From assembly GCF_905220995.1 (NCBI RefSeq), contig NZ_CAJNBJ010000020.1, forward strand, positions 124,001 to 188,000: DNA of 64,000 nt. The letters are read 5' to 3'. This DNA is from Nitrospira defluvii. Lineage in GTDB: Bacteria > Nitrospirota > Nitrospiria > Nitrospirales > Nitrospiraceae. This document shows, piece by piece, positions 1-9,244 of the stretch. The position numbers and the translations under genes are program-made. Position 1 is the stretch's first letter; every line of letters starts with the position of its first letter. Below the pieces are notes generated by a model. The model was given only the letters and a program-made list of their open reading frames with translations, did not search any database and had not been told where the DNA came from.

Positions 1-118
1 GACAAGAGAACCCAGCGGGACGAGCCGGAACCTCTGGGCGGTTCAGTTCGTCAGCGCCCAGCGCGGCTGGGCCGTCGGCGAAGGCGGCACGATTCTGCGC
101 TATGTGGCGCCTCCGTAG
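1..118 (+). CDS. C-terminal end of a Ycf48/BNR-repeat protein (5' end outside window)
   Basis: An open frame runs in from the left edge (codons in phase from position 2) and stops at TAG 116-118, giving 38 residues. The segment LWAVQFVSAQRGWAVGEGG is the typical unit of Ycf48-like photosystem-II-stability / BNR beta-propeller repeats, where each blade carries the G-WAVG-xGxI pattern. Such proteins are usually exported and may act as assembly factors or glycan-binding propellers. Only the last blade is visible, so specific function cannot be assigned. The family call rests on a single repeat. Confidence 0.6.
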   Translation, partial: TREPSGTSRNLWAVQFVSAQRGWAVGEGGTILRYVAPP

Positions 119-198
119 AATCAGGGAGCCGCCGCGCACGCAACCCGTATCGTGACGCGCGGCATTTCTTAAGAACACTTGCGCCGGCAGACTCAACA

Positions 199-218
199 GC
201 GCCCCAAGTAAGGGGCGC
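199..218. terminator. bidirectional hairpin between convergent genes
   Basis: A 7-bp perfect stem (GCGCCCC at 199-205, GGGGCGC at 212-218) with a 6-base loop lies between the stop of the Ycf48-like gene and the stop of the convergent porin gene. There is only a weak T-rich tail (CTTGAGT). The position fits a shared terminator; efficiency cannot be judged from sequence. Confidence 0.5.
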
Positions 219-231
219 CTTGAGTATCATC

Positions 232-2034
232 CTAGAACCGCAATTCGAGCCCGAGCTCATACTTCACGGCATGGTCGGCAACAGGCGCATAGATGCGCCC
301 TGGGAGAAACATGCCGAAGTACGAGAATACGCGGGCATAGGGATTGACGAAGTAGTCCATCAACACGTCGAACTCTTGTCCCACGTCCTTGGTCGGTCCG
401 CCGACTGCTGTGGTTTTGAAGGCGAGTGCTTGGCTCAAGACGGGTTGGGGACCGAGCGCGCCCGTCCCAGCCGGCTGGGCGACCGAAGCTCGGAGATAGG
501 TCCAGGCCACCTTCGCCTGGAATTTGTCAGTCGGTTTCACGATCACATAGGGCTGGAGAAACGTGATATTTGAGAAGCCGCTGCCGCGGCGGGTGTCGAA
601 CCCGCGGCCATTGAAGCCGTGGACGTCGTCGGAAAAGAGAAAATTGTACCGGAAGCTGGTCTCGTCAACAAACAGGCTGTCGAAGTTGGTGTTCTTCCCG
701 TCGTTCGGCTTGTTGTCACCGCTGCCGAACCCAAAGGTCGCGCCCAAGGACAAGAAGTCGTCCTTGTCGATTCGCACGATCTCCGAGGGCAGCGTGTACC
801 GGAGGTCCAGATAGGCCAGATAGGCCCGGTTATCTTCGCGCGTGCCGGGGATGCCGCCCGCGCTTCCTGAGATTACGGGCGTAGTCCCGCTCAGGTGAGC
901 CAATTCAAACGCATAGTCCATGCGGCCAAGCCGGCCGGAGCCGTTCACATCAATGTATTGGTTTTGCTTGTTGACTCCCTCAACCGTCGTATCGAACATC
1001 TTCCAGACAAAGAGCTGGAGCCGGTTCATGGGTTGGGGGTTATAGTTGAAGATCAGCATCACCCCTTCCAGACTTTCTTCCTTCCCATTCGCATCATTGA
1101 CCTTATTTTGAGTCGTCTGATTGATGGCGTTTATCCCTGAGCCTTGTGTCTGGAAGGTCTGACCGGCCTGGTTGGAGATGGATCGTCCGGTGGAACCGTA
1201 GACATAGTTGAGTTGTGTGCTGAATTGCGCAGTCCAGCTTTTGGAAACCGCGATCATGTCCCGGGGTATATGGCCCACGATTCCATTGCCAACATGGGCA
1301 TACTGGCGGCCGAGTCTCACCTGAGCCCAGCCGTCATATTGGAGGTAATAGAGCTGGGGATTGACGATCCATTGCCGCTGACCCGCTGCTCCGAGGGAGC
1401 CGGAATCGTTTCCGAGCAGGACCCCGTCGTTAAACTGGTCGCCGGCGTAGTCGATGGACGCCACAGCCATGACAGGGCCGCGCTTGATCGCACTGGTAAC
1501 GTAGCCGCGCATGGTCGAGAAGCGGAGGCGAGTGTCGTCTTTGCACGAAGTGTCGAAGGAGCAGGATGAGCCGTTTGCAAACGTTCGATTTGCGGCGGTG
1601 CTGCCTAGAGCGTTCCGCGTATCCGAAAAATTATCGTAGAGGTTGAATCGGAAGCGGTTATAGGACTGGAGTTCTAATTCCCATCCCGGGCCAGTCGTCG
1701 GTTTCGGCGCCTCCAATTGGAGTTGGGGCTCCGGCGAACACTCCATAAAGCCGGGGCATACGATCGGGTGATACGGCCGTAGCTCTTCCGGTTTCCGCAT
1801 GCGGACGCGAACGCGCGGTTCTGGGGCAGGAGGCGGTTCGGCCGTCTGTTCCAAGTGCTCAAGGCGCCGCCGCATCTCTTCCTGTTCGCTCGCATGAAGC
1901 TTCTCTATCTTGTCCATCGTCGCCTTCAGTTCTTCGACGGTCTGGGCGAACGCCGGCGTGGTCTCAAGCGAGCACTGAAGGCCGAACAGCCCTACAGCAA
2001 TCATGCCGATGAGGAATCCTTGCGAGCAATTCAT
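232..2034 (-). CDS. outer-membrane beta-barrel (porin / alginate-export-like) with N-terminal coiled coil
   Basis: From the chosen start at 2034 the protein is 600 residues. It begins with a signal peptide (hydrophobic LIGMIAVGLFGL, cleavage near AFA-Q), then a short coiled coil rich in Glu/Lys/Leu (VEELKATMDKIEKLHASEQ), a Pro-rich linker, and a long region of alternating hydrophobic residues typical of beta-strands. It ends in ...LELRF with the terminal Phe used by BAM substrates. The layout (coiled coil, linker, then a barrel with RLRFSTMRGYVTSAI and VRLGRQYAHVG patches) resembles porins and alginate-export-like barrels. The frame stays open up to 2511; ATG 2088 is an alternative start giving an 18-residue longer n-region. 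Neither start has a strong ribosome site, so the start is uncertain. Substrate unknown. Confidence 0.75.
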   Translation of the reverse strand: MNCSQGFLIGMIAVGLFGLQCSLETTPAFAQTVEELKATMDKIEKLHASEQEEMRRRLEHLEQTAEPPPAPEPRVRVRMRKPEELRPYHPIVCPGFMECSPEPQLQLEAPKPTTGPGWELELQSYNRFRFNLYDNFSDTRNALGSTAANRTFANGSSCSFDTSCKDDTRLRFSTMRGYVTSAIKRGPVMAVASIDYAGDQFNDGVLLGNDSGSLGAAGQRQWIVNPQLYYLQYDGWAQVRLGRQYAHVGNGIVGHIPRDMIAVSKSWTAQFSTQLNYVYGSTGRSISNQAGQTFQTQGSGINAINQTTQNKVNDANGKEESLEGVMLIFNYNPQPMNRLQLFVWKMFDTTVEGVNKQNQYIDVNGSGRLGRMDYAFELAHLSGTTPVISGSAGGIPGTREDNRAYLAYLDLRYTLPSEIVRIDKDDFLSLGATFGFGSGDNKPNDGKNTNFDSLFVDETSFRYNFLFSDDVHGFNGRGFDTRRGSGFSNITFLQPYVIVKPTDKFQAKVAWTYLRASVAQPAGTGALGPQPVLSQALAFKTTAVGGPTKDVGQEFDVLMDYFVNPYARVFSYFGMFLPGRIYAPVADHAVKYELGLELRF

Positions 2035-2686
2035 CTGGAGCGAAGTAAGAGAAGTCTGACAAGTTGCTAGGATGCGGGTCTGAAACATCAGGAGGCCTGT
2101 TCCCCGGAATACGGTGTGTATTGTTCGGGGCGAGCAGGACGCAGATGGCCACGGCTCGTTTGACGCATTGCCGTGGCGATGACTCGGACTAATGTCTCGG
2201 TCCTCAATAAGCCCCTTCTGAAGGGAGCCCCCGGTTAGCACGATTGCACGGCGCCATTCCTCCGGCCCAGGCACGGATGATCTCAGGCCTGTTATTCCTG
2301 TTAGAACTATCACCGAGAAGCCAAGTCGCTCAGTAAGGCATCTTACAGATCTGATGCGGATGGGTATGGCAGGGTGACCCTGTCGTGTTTGCGAAGATGG
2401 TGCTTCGGCTTGCAGGGGGCTCTGGGAAGACCTGTGGGCAAGATTCTGGCTGTCCCTGACCGTTGGAGACCGGTCATCACAATTGGGGTGCCATCGCCGG
2501 ATGAGTATCAAAAGACGAGCGGTTGCTGAATATGGATGCGAGGATGGATGGCGGGATGTGCTCTAAAGCAAGTGCCAGCCACGCCCGATTCAGTCGCACT
2601 GGTGAACCCTTCGGTCCACATGCTGTCTACGCCAGCGCTCTAACACGAGAGGAACTAACGGACTCCGGCGAGACAGGAGCGTGACG
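2035..2686. other. divergent intergenic region between two outer-membrane protein genes
   Basis: About 650 bases separate the two divergent barrel genes if the signal-peptide start at 2034 is right. The left gene's frame remains open to 2511, but those residues show no domain character. I see no RNA gene or repeat here; both promoters should lie in this stretch, though no -35/-10 pair stands out. Confidence 0.4.
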
Positions 2687-3700
2687 GTGTTCTGTCGCGC
2701 TCGTCTCCTCGTGAATCTTGTGAGAGGCACGGTCGTGCTGGCCGGAGTGCTCCTGCAATCCGCGCCCGTCTCGGCGCAATGGTCGGGAGAGATCCAGAAC
2801 AACCTCTTTTATACCAACGATGTGGGTCTCTTCTCCGCCACCCGCAGACTGTCTCTGCAGAACGACCCCACCCAGCCAGTCGTGGACCGAACCGGACAGG
2901 GGAGCGACATGGTCTATGAGCCGTCGGTCGACGTTCGGCGGGCCTTCGAGTCACGTTGGGGCCGCACCGAGTTGTCGGCGCAGGCGCAAGGCTTCGTCTT
3001 TGCCGGGAATCCGGTGTTCAACCACGGGTCCTACCGTCTGCGTCTGACACAAGATGTTGCGTCCGAGACAGTCGTGCGGCTGTACTATTTTTATGGACCC
3101 AACCTGTTCTTAGGCAAGAACGAGGAGCGCCGCTCCGGGAAGGAACTGCTGGTCGATGAACGCGTGACGACTCATTTTGGGAGCGCCCACCTGGAGCGCC
3201 GCGTGGCCTCGAGCGTGACGGTGCGACTCCTCGGGCGCTACGGCTTGCGACAATACAATCAAGCCTTCAGCGAACGTGACACGAGCTTCTGGACGGTCGG
3301 CCCGCACATTGAATGGATCGTGACTCCGCGGGTTCAATTGCTGCTGGGGTACCATTACGAGCGAGGCCTGGCCGACGGACGAAACCAACCACAGGTCCAC
3401 GATGACATTTCTTACGTCAACCACTATGCCTCGGCCGAACTGGTCGTACAGGCGACGGACAGGATCAGTGTCCTTCTCGGATTCGACTATGAGCGTAATA
3501 ATTTTACGAGTGGCCTCGCGGACGATGTGCATCGCGGAGCCCATGAGAACGTCTATCAGGGCGATCTGGAATTTCAGTATCGTTTCACCGACGCGATGAC
3601 CCTGAAGTTCGGCTGTCAACATGGCAGTCGGAAGTTTAGCTTCGAACCCACCTCGGCCAGCAATACAAACCTGTGGCTCGGCGCGGATTTCAAGTTTTGA
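2687..3700 (+). CDS. outer-membrane beta-barrel protein, about 337 aa
   Basis: The sequence starts with a signal peptide (VVLAGVLLQSAPVSA-Q cleavage) and continues as alternating amphipathic strands (TELSAQAQGFVFAG, VQLLLGYHYERG, LEFQYRFTDAMTLKFG) to a C-terminal ...LGADFKF, the BAM-recognition aromatic end. It is therefore a small outer-membrane barrel, about 12-16 strands by length. Two GTG starts compete: 2681 lies 1 base after an AGGAG motif, and 2687 lies 7 bases after it, so 2687 is preferred. It is transcribed divergently from the porin at 232-2034. No sequence-specific substrate motif is visible. Confidence 0.65.
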   Translation: MFCRARLLVNLVRGTVVLAGVLLQSAPVSAQWSGEIQNNLFYTNDVGLFSATRRLSLQNDPTQPVVDRTGQGSDMVYEPSVDVRRAFESRWGRTELSAQAQGFVFAGNPVFNHGSYRLRLTQDVASETVVRLYYFYGPNLFLGKNEERRSGKELLVDERVTTHFGSAHLERRVASSVTVRLLGRYGLRQYNQAFSERDTSFWTVGPHIEWIVTPRVQLLLGYHYERGLADGRNQPQVHDDISYVNHYASAELVVQATDRISVLLGFDYERNNFTSGLADDVHRGAHENVYQGDLEFQYRFTDAMTLKFGCQHGSRKFSFEPTSASNTNLWLGADFKF

Positions 3701-3941
3701 GCGATGTATGGCGCGCGATCGTGCAGAGCCAGGCCACTTCTTGCCCTAGGCCTCTACAATATCCCAAGTCCTGTAAGTTGTATGACAGTTACCAACGTCG
3801 AGATCGTGCAGGATGTGTCTTAATGTCCCTGAGAAACTTGAAGAATGCCATGTTGAGCTCGACGCCCTGTGAAAGCAGGCTGAATTATCCCGATTTCACT
3901 CGTGCTATAAAATTGTGACACGCCTTACTGAGGAGATCTCC

Positions 3942-4760
3942 ATGCCCCGTCCGGATAGACCCTCCGCTCCCTCCCGGCTGCGGAAACGGCTGCCGTTCCG
4001 TACGCTCCTCAAATGGGCTGCCTTTCTCCTGCTCATCCTTGGCGGGTACGGGCTCAGCTTCTGGTTCGATTTCAGCGAACTCCTGCATCCGGAACGGATT
4101 ACCGGCTGGCTTCAGCAAGCGGGACCATGGGCGCCGCTGATCTTTATGGCGCTGATGGCGGCGAGCGTCGTGATCAGCCCAATTCCGAGTCTGCCGCTGG
4201 ACATCGCCGCCGGCGCTACCTTCGGCCCGATGCTGGGCACCGCCTATGCCGTATTCGGCGCGGAGATCGGCGCGATCGCGAGCTTTTTCATCGGACGGAT
4301 GTTGGGACAGGAAGTTCTGACCAAACTGCTGCGCACCAACGTCGCGTTCTGCGAACGATGCTCGGACCGGCATCTGGCGATCTTTGTTCTGCTGGCCCGG
4401 CTGGTCCCGCTCTTCTCGTTCGACGTGATCAGTTATGGCGCCGGCCTGACCAACATGTCCCTCCGGGCCTTCGCCCTGGCCACGTTTGTCGGGATGATTC
4501 CGCCGACCTTCGCGCTGACCTATGCGGGCAGTCGAGTCGCCTCTGGCGTGTGGCTGATGATGGTGTCCGGTCTGGCCATGGTGGCCATGATGGTGCTTCT
4601 TCCGAAGCTGGTGCTCCGTTACCCCACCGCGCGCTGGGTTCGCCTGCTGCGCGGTGAGATGCCGGTCGCGGACCATGCACATGTTCCGTCCATGCAACCG
4701 GTGGCTGTGACCATAGACGGCGCCCCGCGATGCGATTCCTGCGGCGGACCGTTGAGTTAA
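3942..4760 (+). CDS. TVP38/TMEM64 (VTT/DedA-like) membrane protein
   Basis: Integral membrane protein of 272 residues with the VTT (SNARE-associated) domain. After a basic N-terminus and TM1 (KWAAFLLLILGGYGLSF) comes the re-entrant loop region (SPIPSLPLDIAAGATFGP), the G-x-FFIGR helix, and the conserved LLARLVPLFSFDVISYGAG segment. The family is implicated in lipid scrambling or polyprenyl-phosphate/small-solute transport. AGGAG at 3931-3935 supports ATG 3942 over the upstream GTG 3915. The C-terminus carries a short CDSCGG pair of cysteines after the last TM, an unusual tail that might bind metal. A paralogue lies at 36656. Confidence 0.85.
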   Translation: MPRPDRPSAPSRLRKRLPFRTLLKWAAFLLLILGGYGLSFWFDFSELLHPERITGWLQQAGPWAPLIFMALMAASVVISPIPSLPLDIAAGATFGPMLGTAYAVFGAEIGAIASFFIGRMLGQEVLTKLLRTNVAFCERCSDRHLAIFVLLARLVPLFSFDVISYGAGLTNMSLRAFALATFVGMIPPTFALTYAGSRVASGVWLMMVSGLAMVAMMVLLPKLVLRYPTARWVRLLRGEMPVADHAHVPSMQPVAVTIDGAPRCDSCGGPLS

Positions 4761-4823
4761 GACAGGCACGGCTCTCCGTGTCCGGCCGACGAACAATCAA
4801 CCCGGAGCGCTTACGAATCGCCG

Positions 4824-5678
4824 ATGGCTCCGTCGCTGCTTCATACGACTATCCTGACCCTGCTCGCGCTGGCCGCTTTCGCCGGCAACTCGGTACTGTG
4901 CAGGTTGGCCCTCACCCGTACGGACATCGATCCGGCGAGCTTTTCCAGCATCCGCCTCGCCTCAGGCGCCGTCACGCTCTGGCTGATCGTCCGGTGTTGC
5001 CGAGCACGCCCGGAGTTTGGGGGATCCTGGTCATCGGCCGGCGCGCTGTTCCTCTATGCCGCCGCCTTCTCGTTTGCTTACATGACGTTGCCGACCGGTA
5101 CGGGGGCGTTGCTGCTCTTTGGCGCCGTGCAAGCCACGATGATCGGGGCAGGACTGTGGGCCGGCGAACGGATGAGCACAGGGCAATGGGGAGGGTTCGT
5201 CCTCGCGCTGGGCGGCCTGGCTGCCCTACTGTCGCCGGGGCTTTCGTCTCCGCCCCTCGGCGGGTCGGTCTTGATGCTCGCAGCCGGCCTCGCCTGGGGA
5301 ATCTATTCGTTGCAGGGCCGGCATCGTGACGATCCGGCCGGCGCAACGGCGGGAAACTTTTTACGGACGCTTCCGCTGGCGGGGCTGTTGAGCCTGGCGG
5401 CCTGGCCCTGGATGCGGCTGGATGGAGCCGGCGCGCTCTACGCCGTCCTGTCCGGCGCATTCGCGTCCGGCGTGGGCTATGCGGTCTGGTACGCCGCGTT
5501 GCGCGGGCTGACGGCCACCCGCGCCGCGACAGTTCAGCTCTGCGTGCCGGTTCTGGCGGCGTTCGGTGGCGTCGGTTTTCTGGGAGAGCCGGTTACATCA
5601 CGCCTGGTCATAGCCGCGACTGCGATTCTCGGCGGCGTCGCGCTGGTTCTTTTCCGTCGCACCGCTCACAGCGGATAA
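4824..5678 (+). CDS. EamA/DMT-family transporter
   Basis: 284 residues with about ten predicted TM segments arranged as two EamA repeats (first beginning LLALAAFAGNSVLCRLAL, second beginning LMLAAGLAWGIYSL). The conserved N-terminal GNSVLCRLAL region and the second-repeat TRAATVQLCVPVLAAFGGV followed by LGEP fit the drug/metabolite transporter superfamily exporters. It sits 63 bases after the VTT gene on the same strand and may be cotranscribed. Substrate cannot be read from sequence. Confidence 0.85.
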   Translation: MAPSLLHTTILTLLALAAFAGNSVLCRLALTRTDIDPASFSSIRLASGAVTLWLIVRCCRARPEFGGSWSSAGALFLYAAAFSFAYMTLPTGTGALLLFGAVQATMIGAGLWAGERMSTGQWGGFVLALGGLAALLSPGLSSPPLGGSVLMLAAGLAWGIYSLQGRHRDDPAGATAGNFLRTLPLAGLLSLAAWPWMRLDGAGALYAVLSGAFASGVGYAVWYAALRGLTATRAATVQLCVPVLAAFGGVGFLGEPVTSRLVIAATAILGGVALVLFRRTAHSG

Positions 5679-5849
5679 ACCCCTATCCTCGCGACGAATA
5701 TCCTCAACTCAATTTGCCCGAATTGTCAGCTGCGTCACAGAGTGCTTGAAGGCCAACTGATAGGGTGCGGCCATCATAACCTGAAGCATCGCGTCACTCC
5801 AACCTGGCCCTCACCCAACGAGGACCTGATTCGGGCAGAGGAGGATCCC

Positions 5850-6059
5850 ATGTCACGCAAACACGAGTGGAAAACGAACGGCGGCAAGACCGAGGCGGAG
5901 AAGCCAAATGCGTCACAGTTACAGCAGGAAATCGAACAGCTGGCCTACACCCTTTTTTGCCAGTGCGGCTATGAGCATGGTCACGATCTTGAGCACTGGG
6001 CTGAGGCTGAACGGCGGGTGCACGAACGGCATCGGGGAAAAGGCACGAAGGGCGAATAG
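5850..6059 (+). CDS. DUF2934 small protein
   Basis: 69 residues starting at ATG 5850, preceded by GAGGAGG. The core (EQLAYTLFCQCGYEHGHDLE followed by HWAEAERRV) matches the DUF2934 pattern: an aromatic helix, a G..GHDLEHW turn and the AERR end. DUF2934 proteins are small, soluble and of unknown function, common in Nitrospirota and Proteobacteria. An upstream ATG at 5742 in frame has no ribosome site and is rejected. Confidence 0.8.
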   Translation: MSRKHEWKTNGGKTEAEKPNASQLQQEIEQLAYTLFCQCGYEHGHDLEHWAEAERRVHERHRGKGTKGE

Positions 6060-6138
6060 TCTGCATGGTGCTCATGATGCTGAGCCGTCCCCATGTTTCG
6101 GCCCTGCCGCCACGGTTGCCCTTGAAAGGAAATAAATC

Positions 6139-6695
6139 TTGAGCTTGTTGCGTTCAATGCCAGGGGCCTCGTTGATCGATATTTTTCTGGCTGGTCCTGA
6201 ATTTGCGCGGCCTCTGCATGAATTTGCTCAGCAGCGAATGCGAACTCCTTCACCCTTTACCGATCGCTGCGCTTTCTGCGAATTTTCGCACACTGAGGCG
6301 CGGCCAGGCATGGGCATGACCGGCAACTGATCCAACAGCTCGGGCTGAATCTCGCGGAAGCGGACGTCACTGAGCGGCTGAAGCCGGTCTTCCGCTATGT
6401 GCGCAAACTGACCCTCCTGCCGGACCAAGTCAATCAGGCCGATGTCACGGCTATCTATGAGGCAGGGTGGGACGACACTGCCCTGTCCCACGCAGTACTG
6501 GTTTGCGCCTCTTTCAATTTCATGAATCGGTGGGTGGACGGTTTGGGGATTGAAGCCGACCCCGCGGTGGCGCGGAGGGCCGGCGAGATGCTGCACCAGA
6601 AAGGCTATACGGCAGTCATCGAGTTGCTGGATCACGCCCGGATACGAAGTCTGCCCGTCGGAGCAACAGGGGAGGCAAAGTCCGTTTCCTCCTAA
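6139..6695 (+). pseudogene. decayed carboxymuconolactone-decarboxylase / AhpD-like gene
   Basis: The first part (TTG 6139 to about 6300) reads LLRSMPGASLIDIFLAGPEF, then the AhpD-type redox motif CAFCEFSHTEA. It stops at 6328-6330. The same protein resumes in another frame (RQLIQQLGLNLAEADV to ADPAVARRAGEML) and ends at 6695. Two lesions are visible: a frame change near 6299, and a missing stretch before the CxxC, because the helix that normally leads into the motif is absent (SPFTDR runs straight into CAFC). Intact relatives are about 190 residues. Interpreted as a dead CMD-family gene; the 98-residue frame from GTG 6399 alone lacks the catalytic cysteines. Confidence 0.6.
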
Positions 6696-7070
6696 GCGCC
6701 TATGAGTTGGCGTGACACGCACTCTTGCCTCAACGGCGTACCGGCTCAACGTCTGTTCGCTGGCGTACGCCTGCCTGTGATCGACGCCGGACGATGACGG
6801 CGGCCTCGAATTTCTCCCCCCGTTCAAAGCAAGAAACATCGAGCCTGTCCGAGGCTTCGCAGTCGATCCGGAATATCGGAGCCTGCATCGAAAAAGAACG
6901 TTCCTCAGCCATACAGAATATTCGGTGTAAGCCGTTGGGAAATTAGACAGCTCTGTGATTCTCGAGCAGTGCGTGAAGGGTGGCACATCGCATGCTTTGC
7001 TATTGAGACAGGAGTGCCCGTGATTTCTGAAATGGGACATCAAACAATCAAACAAAAGGCTGGGTGGTCG

Positions 7071-8030
7071 ATGGCGTTACAACGTGGGAGCCTCAGGAGT
7101 ATCGATCAGAATTGTGCAAAAAAGTCAGGTTGGATGGTCACACTCTGGGCGTTCTCTGTGGGCCTGCTCATGGTCATCGCGGGGTGTAGCACGGCTCCTG
7201 CCCCTCTTCAAGCAGTGGAGTCGCCGGCTCTATCCACAGCGCCGCGCGAGGGGTCCGAGCCGGAGCCGAAGACGGCATCTCCGCGTGAGGGAGCCGGTGC
7301 GGTGGCGAGTGCGACATCCGATCGGGACGAGTTCTTCGATCCCTTTGCCAAATCGGACGGCCCGGCCGCCGACGAGTACGACCCATGGGAACCGTTCAAC
7401 AGCACGATGTTCGAGTTTAACCGCAAGGTCGATCGATTCGCATTGAAACCGCTCGCCCAGGGTTATGACTTTGTGGTGCCCGATGCAGCGCAAATCGGCG
7501 TCAGCAACTTTTTTTCCAACCTGCGATTCGTGCCGCGCTTCATGAACAACCTCTTTCAAGGCAAGGTCACAGGGGCCGGCGCGGAGATGGGCCGATTCCT
7601 CATAAACTCGACGCTCGGCGTCGGAGGCTTCCTGGATATCGCCACACACATGGATTTGCAGACGCCGGAAGAGGACACCGGCCAGACGCTCGGTTTCTAT
7701 GGCGTCGCCCCGGGTCCCTACCTGGTTCTTCCGCTTATGCCGCCGTTCAGTCTCCGCGACGCGTTCGGGTATACCGTGGACCTCTTCCTGGATCCTATCA
7801 ATTGGCTGGTCTTGCCTTTGATCGAGGTCAATGGGGTGCCGTCGGCGATCGCCCATAAGCACCGGACAACGACGTTCATGATCCGGCTCGGAAGGCAGGT
7901 GGAAGAAGTCACCAACGACCGCTCTCTCAATCTGGAGAAGTTCCAAGGCGTGGAAGAAGCGACACTCGATCTCTATGCGGCGGTTCGTAACGCGTACTTG
8001 CAGAAGCGCGCGAAGGCGGTTCGAGAATGA
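7071..8030 (+). CDS. mlaA: MlaA (VacJ) outer-membrane lipid-asymmetry lipoprotein
   Basis: 319 residues from ATG 7071. A lipoprotein signal (LLMVIAGC with lipobox Cys) is followed by a low-complexity linker and the MlaA domain: YDPWEPFNSTMFEFNR, then VVPDAAQIGVSNFFSNL, FLINSTLGVGGFLDIA, and the GPYLVLPLMPP loop, all signatures of the family. MlaA removes phospholipids from the outer leaflet and passes them to MlaC and the MlaFEDB importer. No other mla genes are adjacent. ATG 7134, just before the signal helix, is an alternative start; the upstream in-frame start at 6969 adds residues with no signal character. Confidence 0.93.
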   Translation: MALQRGSLRSIDQNCAKKSGWMVTLWAFSVGLLMVIAGCSTAPAPLQAVESPALSTAPREGSEPEPKTASPREGAGAVASATSDRDEFFDPFAKSDGPAADEYDPWEPFNSTMFEFNRKVDRFALKPLAQGYDFVVPDAAQIGVSNFFSNLRFVPRFMNNLFQGKVTGAGAEMGRFLINSTLGVGGFLDIATHMDLQTPEEDTGQTLGFYGVAPGPYLVLPLMPPFSLRDAFGYTVDLFLDPINWLVLPLIEVNGVPSAIAHKHRTTTFMIRLGRQVEEVTNDRSLNLEKFQGVEEATLDLYAAVRNAYLQKRAKAVRE

Positions 8031-8080
8031 TCGGTTCAACGGCAGTTCATTCATGACCGGTTGGAAAAATGGAGGATCGT

Positions 8081-9070
8081 ATGAAGCATGTGAACGACAA
8101 CAATAGCGCACTGTGGTCGATCGTGTTGGCCGGCGGCGAAGGGACGCGCGTCAGTTCCTTCGTGCAGCGCTGGCTCGGCAAGCAGAAGCCCAAGCAGTTT
8201 TGCACCTTTGTCGGCACACGCTCCCTGCTCCAGCATACGTTAGACCGTGCGGCGCGCCTTGCGCCGGTGGAGCGATCGGTCCTCGTCGTCGCGCCAGCCC
8301 ACCGTCAAGAGGCCATGTCGCAGGTGGAGGGGCGCGGGGTCGGGACTCTGTTGTTTCAACCGGCCAACCGGGATACGGCGGCCGGCGTATTTTTGCCGTT
8401 GACCCATATCCGTGCGCGAGATCCTCAGGCCACCGTCGTCATCTACCCCTCCGACCACTTTGTCTATCCGGAAGAGAAGTTCCTCGACACCGTGCGATAC
8501 GCCGTTCGGGCTGCCGAGTTGCTGCGCGATCAGATCGTCTTGCTCGGGGTCGCGCCGGACCGGCTTGAGCTGGATTACGGCTGGATCTTGCCGGGGCAAC
8601 AGATTCCTCGTGCCGGAAGGAAGCTGGTCCAGACGGTTCAGCGATTCCTGGAGAAGCCGACGGCGCAACAGGCCGACGAGGCTCTGTCGAGCCATGCGCT
8701 CTGGAACACGATGGTCATGACCGCCAAGGTGGACACTCTCTGGCAACTGGGCCGGCGGTGCTTCCCAGAACTGGTGGAACGGTTCGAACGGCTCGGGCGG
8801 GCCATCGGCACGCTGGAAGAGGCTCGGGTCCTGGAAGCGATTTACCGCGATATGCCGGTCAGGAATTTTTCGTCCGATCTGCTCCAGCAGGTGCCGGATC
8901 GCGCGGCGGTGACCGAACTGACGAATGCGCTGTGGAGCGATTGGGGCAGGCCGGAACGCATCGCCGACGCGCTGCGCCGGATCGATCGCACCCCGGCCTT
9001 TCCTTTAGAGGCTCTCAGCAGCCCCTTTGCGCCGATTTCCGATGCGCACACTCTCGCCGCGAGGGTCTGA
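8081..9070 (+). CDS. mannose-1-phosphate guanylyltransferase-like nucleotidyltransferase
   Basis: 329 residues starting at ATG 8081, five bases after GGAGG. The N-terminal nucleotidyltransferase fold shows LAGGEGTR (residues about 14-21) and KPKQFCTFVG, the GDP-mannose pyrophosphorylase signature. It continues with NRDTAAGVFLPL and YPSDHFVYPEE, equivalent to the metal-binding PSDH region of ManC. The C-terminal cupin/phosphomannose isomerase domain of bifunctional ManC is absent, so a monofunctional enzyme is expected. It would make GDP-mannose for surface polysaccharide, or act on a related hexose-1-phosphate; the sugar cannot be fixed from sequence. Confidence 0.8.
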   Translation: MKHVNDNNSALWSIVLAGGEGTRVSSFVQRWLGKQKPKQFCTFVGTRSLLQHTLDRAARLAPVERSVLVVAPAHRQEAMSQVEGRGVGTLLFQPANRDTAAGVFLPLTHIRARDPQATVVIYPSDHFVYPEEKFLDTVRYAVRAAELLRDQIVLLGVAPDRLELDYGWILPGQQIPRAGRKLVQTVQRFLEKPTAQQADEALSSHALWNTMVMTAKVDTLWQLGRRCFPELVERFERLGRAIGTLEEARVLEAIYRDMPVRNFSSDLLQQVPDRAAVTELTNALWSDWGRPERIADALRRIDRTPAFPLEALSSPFAPISDAHTLAARV

Positions 9071-9244
9071 GCGCGCGCGCCATCACGTGAGCGTGAATTG
9101 TGCGGCGATACGTAAGCCCGCTCACAGACGTCTCGCCTTGAACCTGATAGCGTACGACACAGAATGACGAGAAGGCCATTCGCCTGAATCTAGATTGCGG
9201 AAGGACGGCTCCATGCGGAATGTGAACAGATTGGAATCTCAACG

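Noticed and set aside
3885-4796. 303-codon minus-strand frame
   Set aside because: Fully antisense to the VTT gene; composition rich in His/Gln/Arg, typical of a shadow frame.
6228-7055. 275-codon minus-strand frame
   Set aside because: Spans the decayed CMD gene and the MlaA leader with no domain character or ribosome site.
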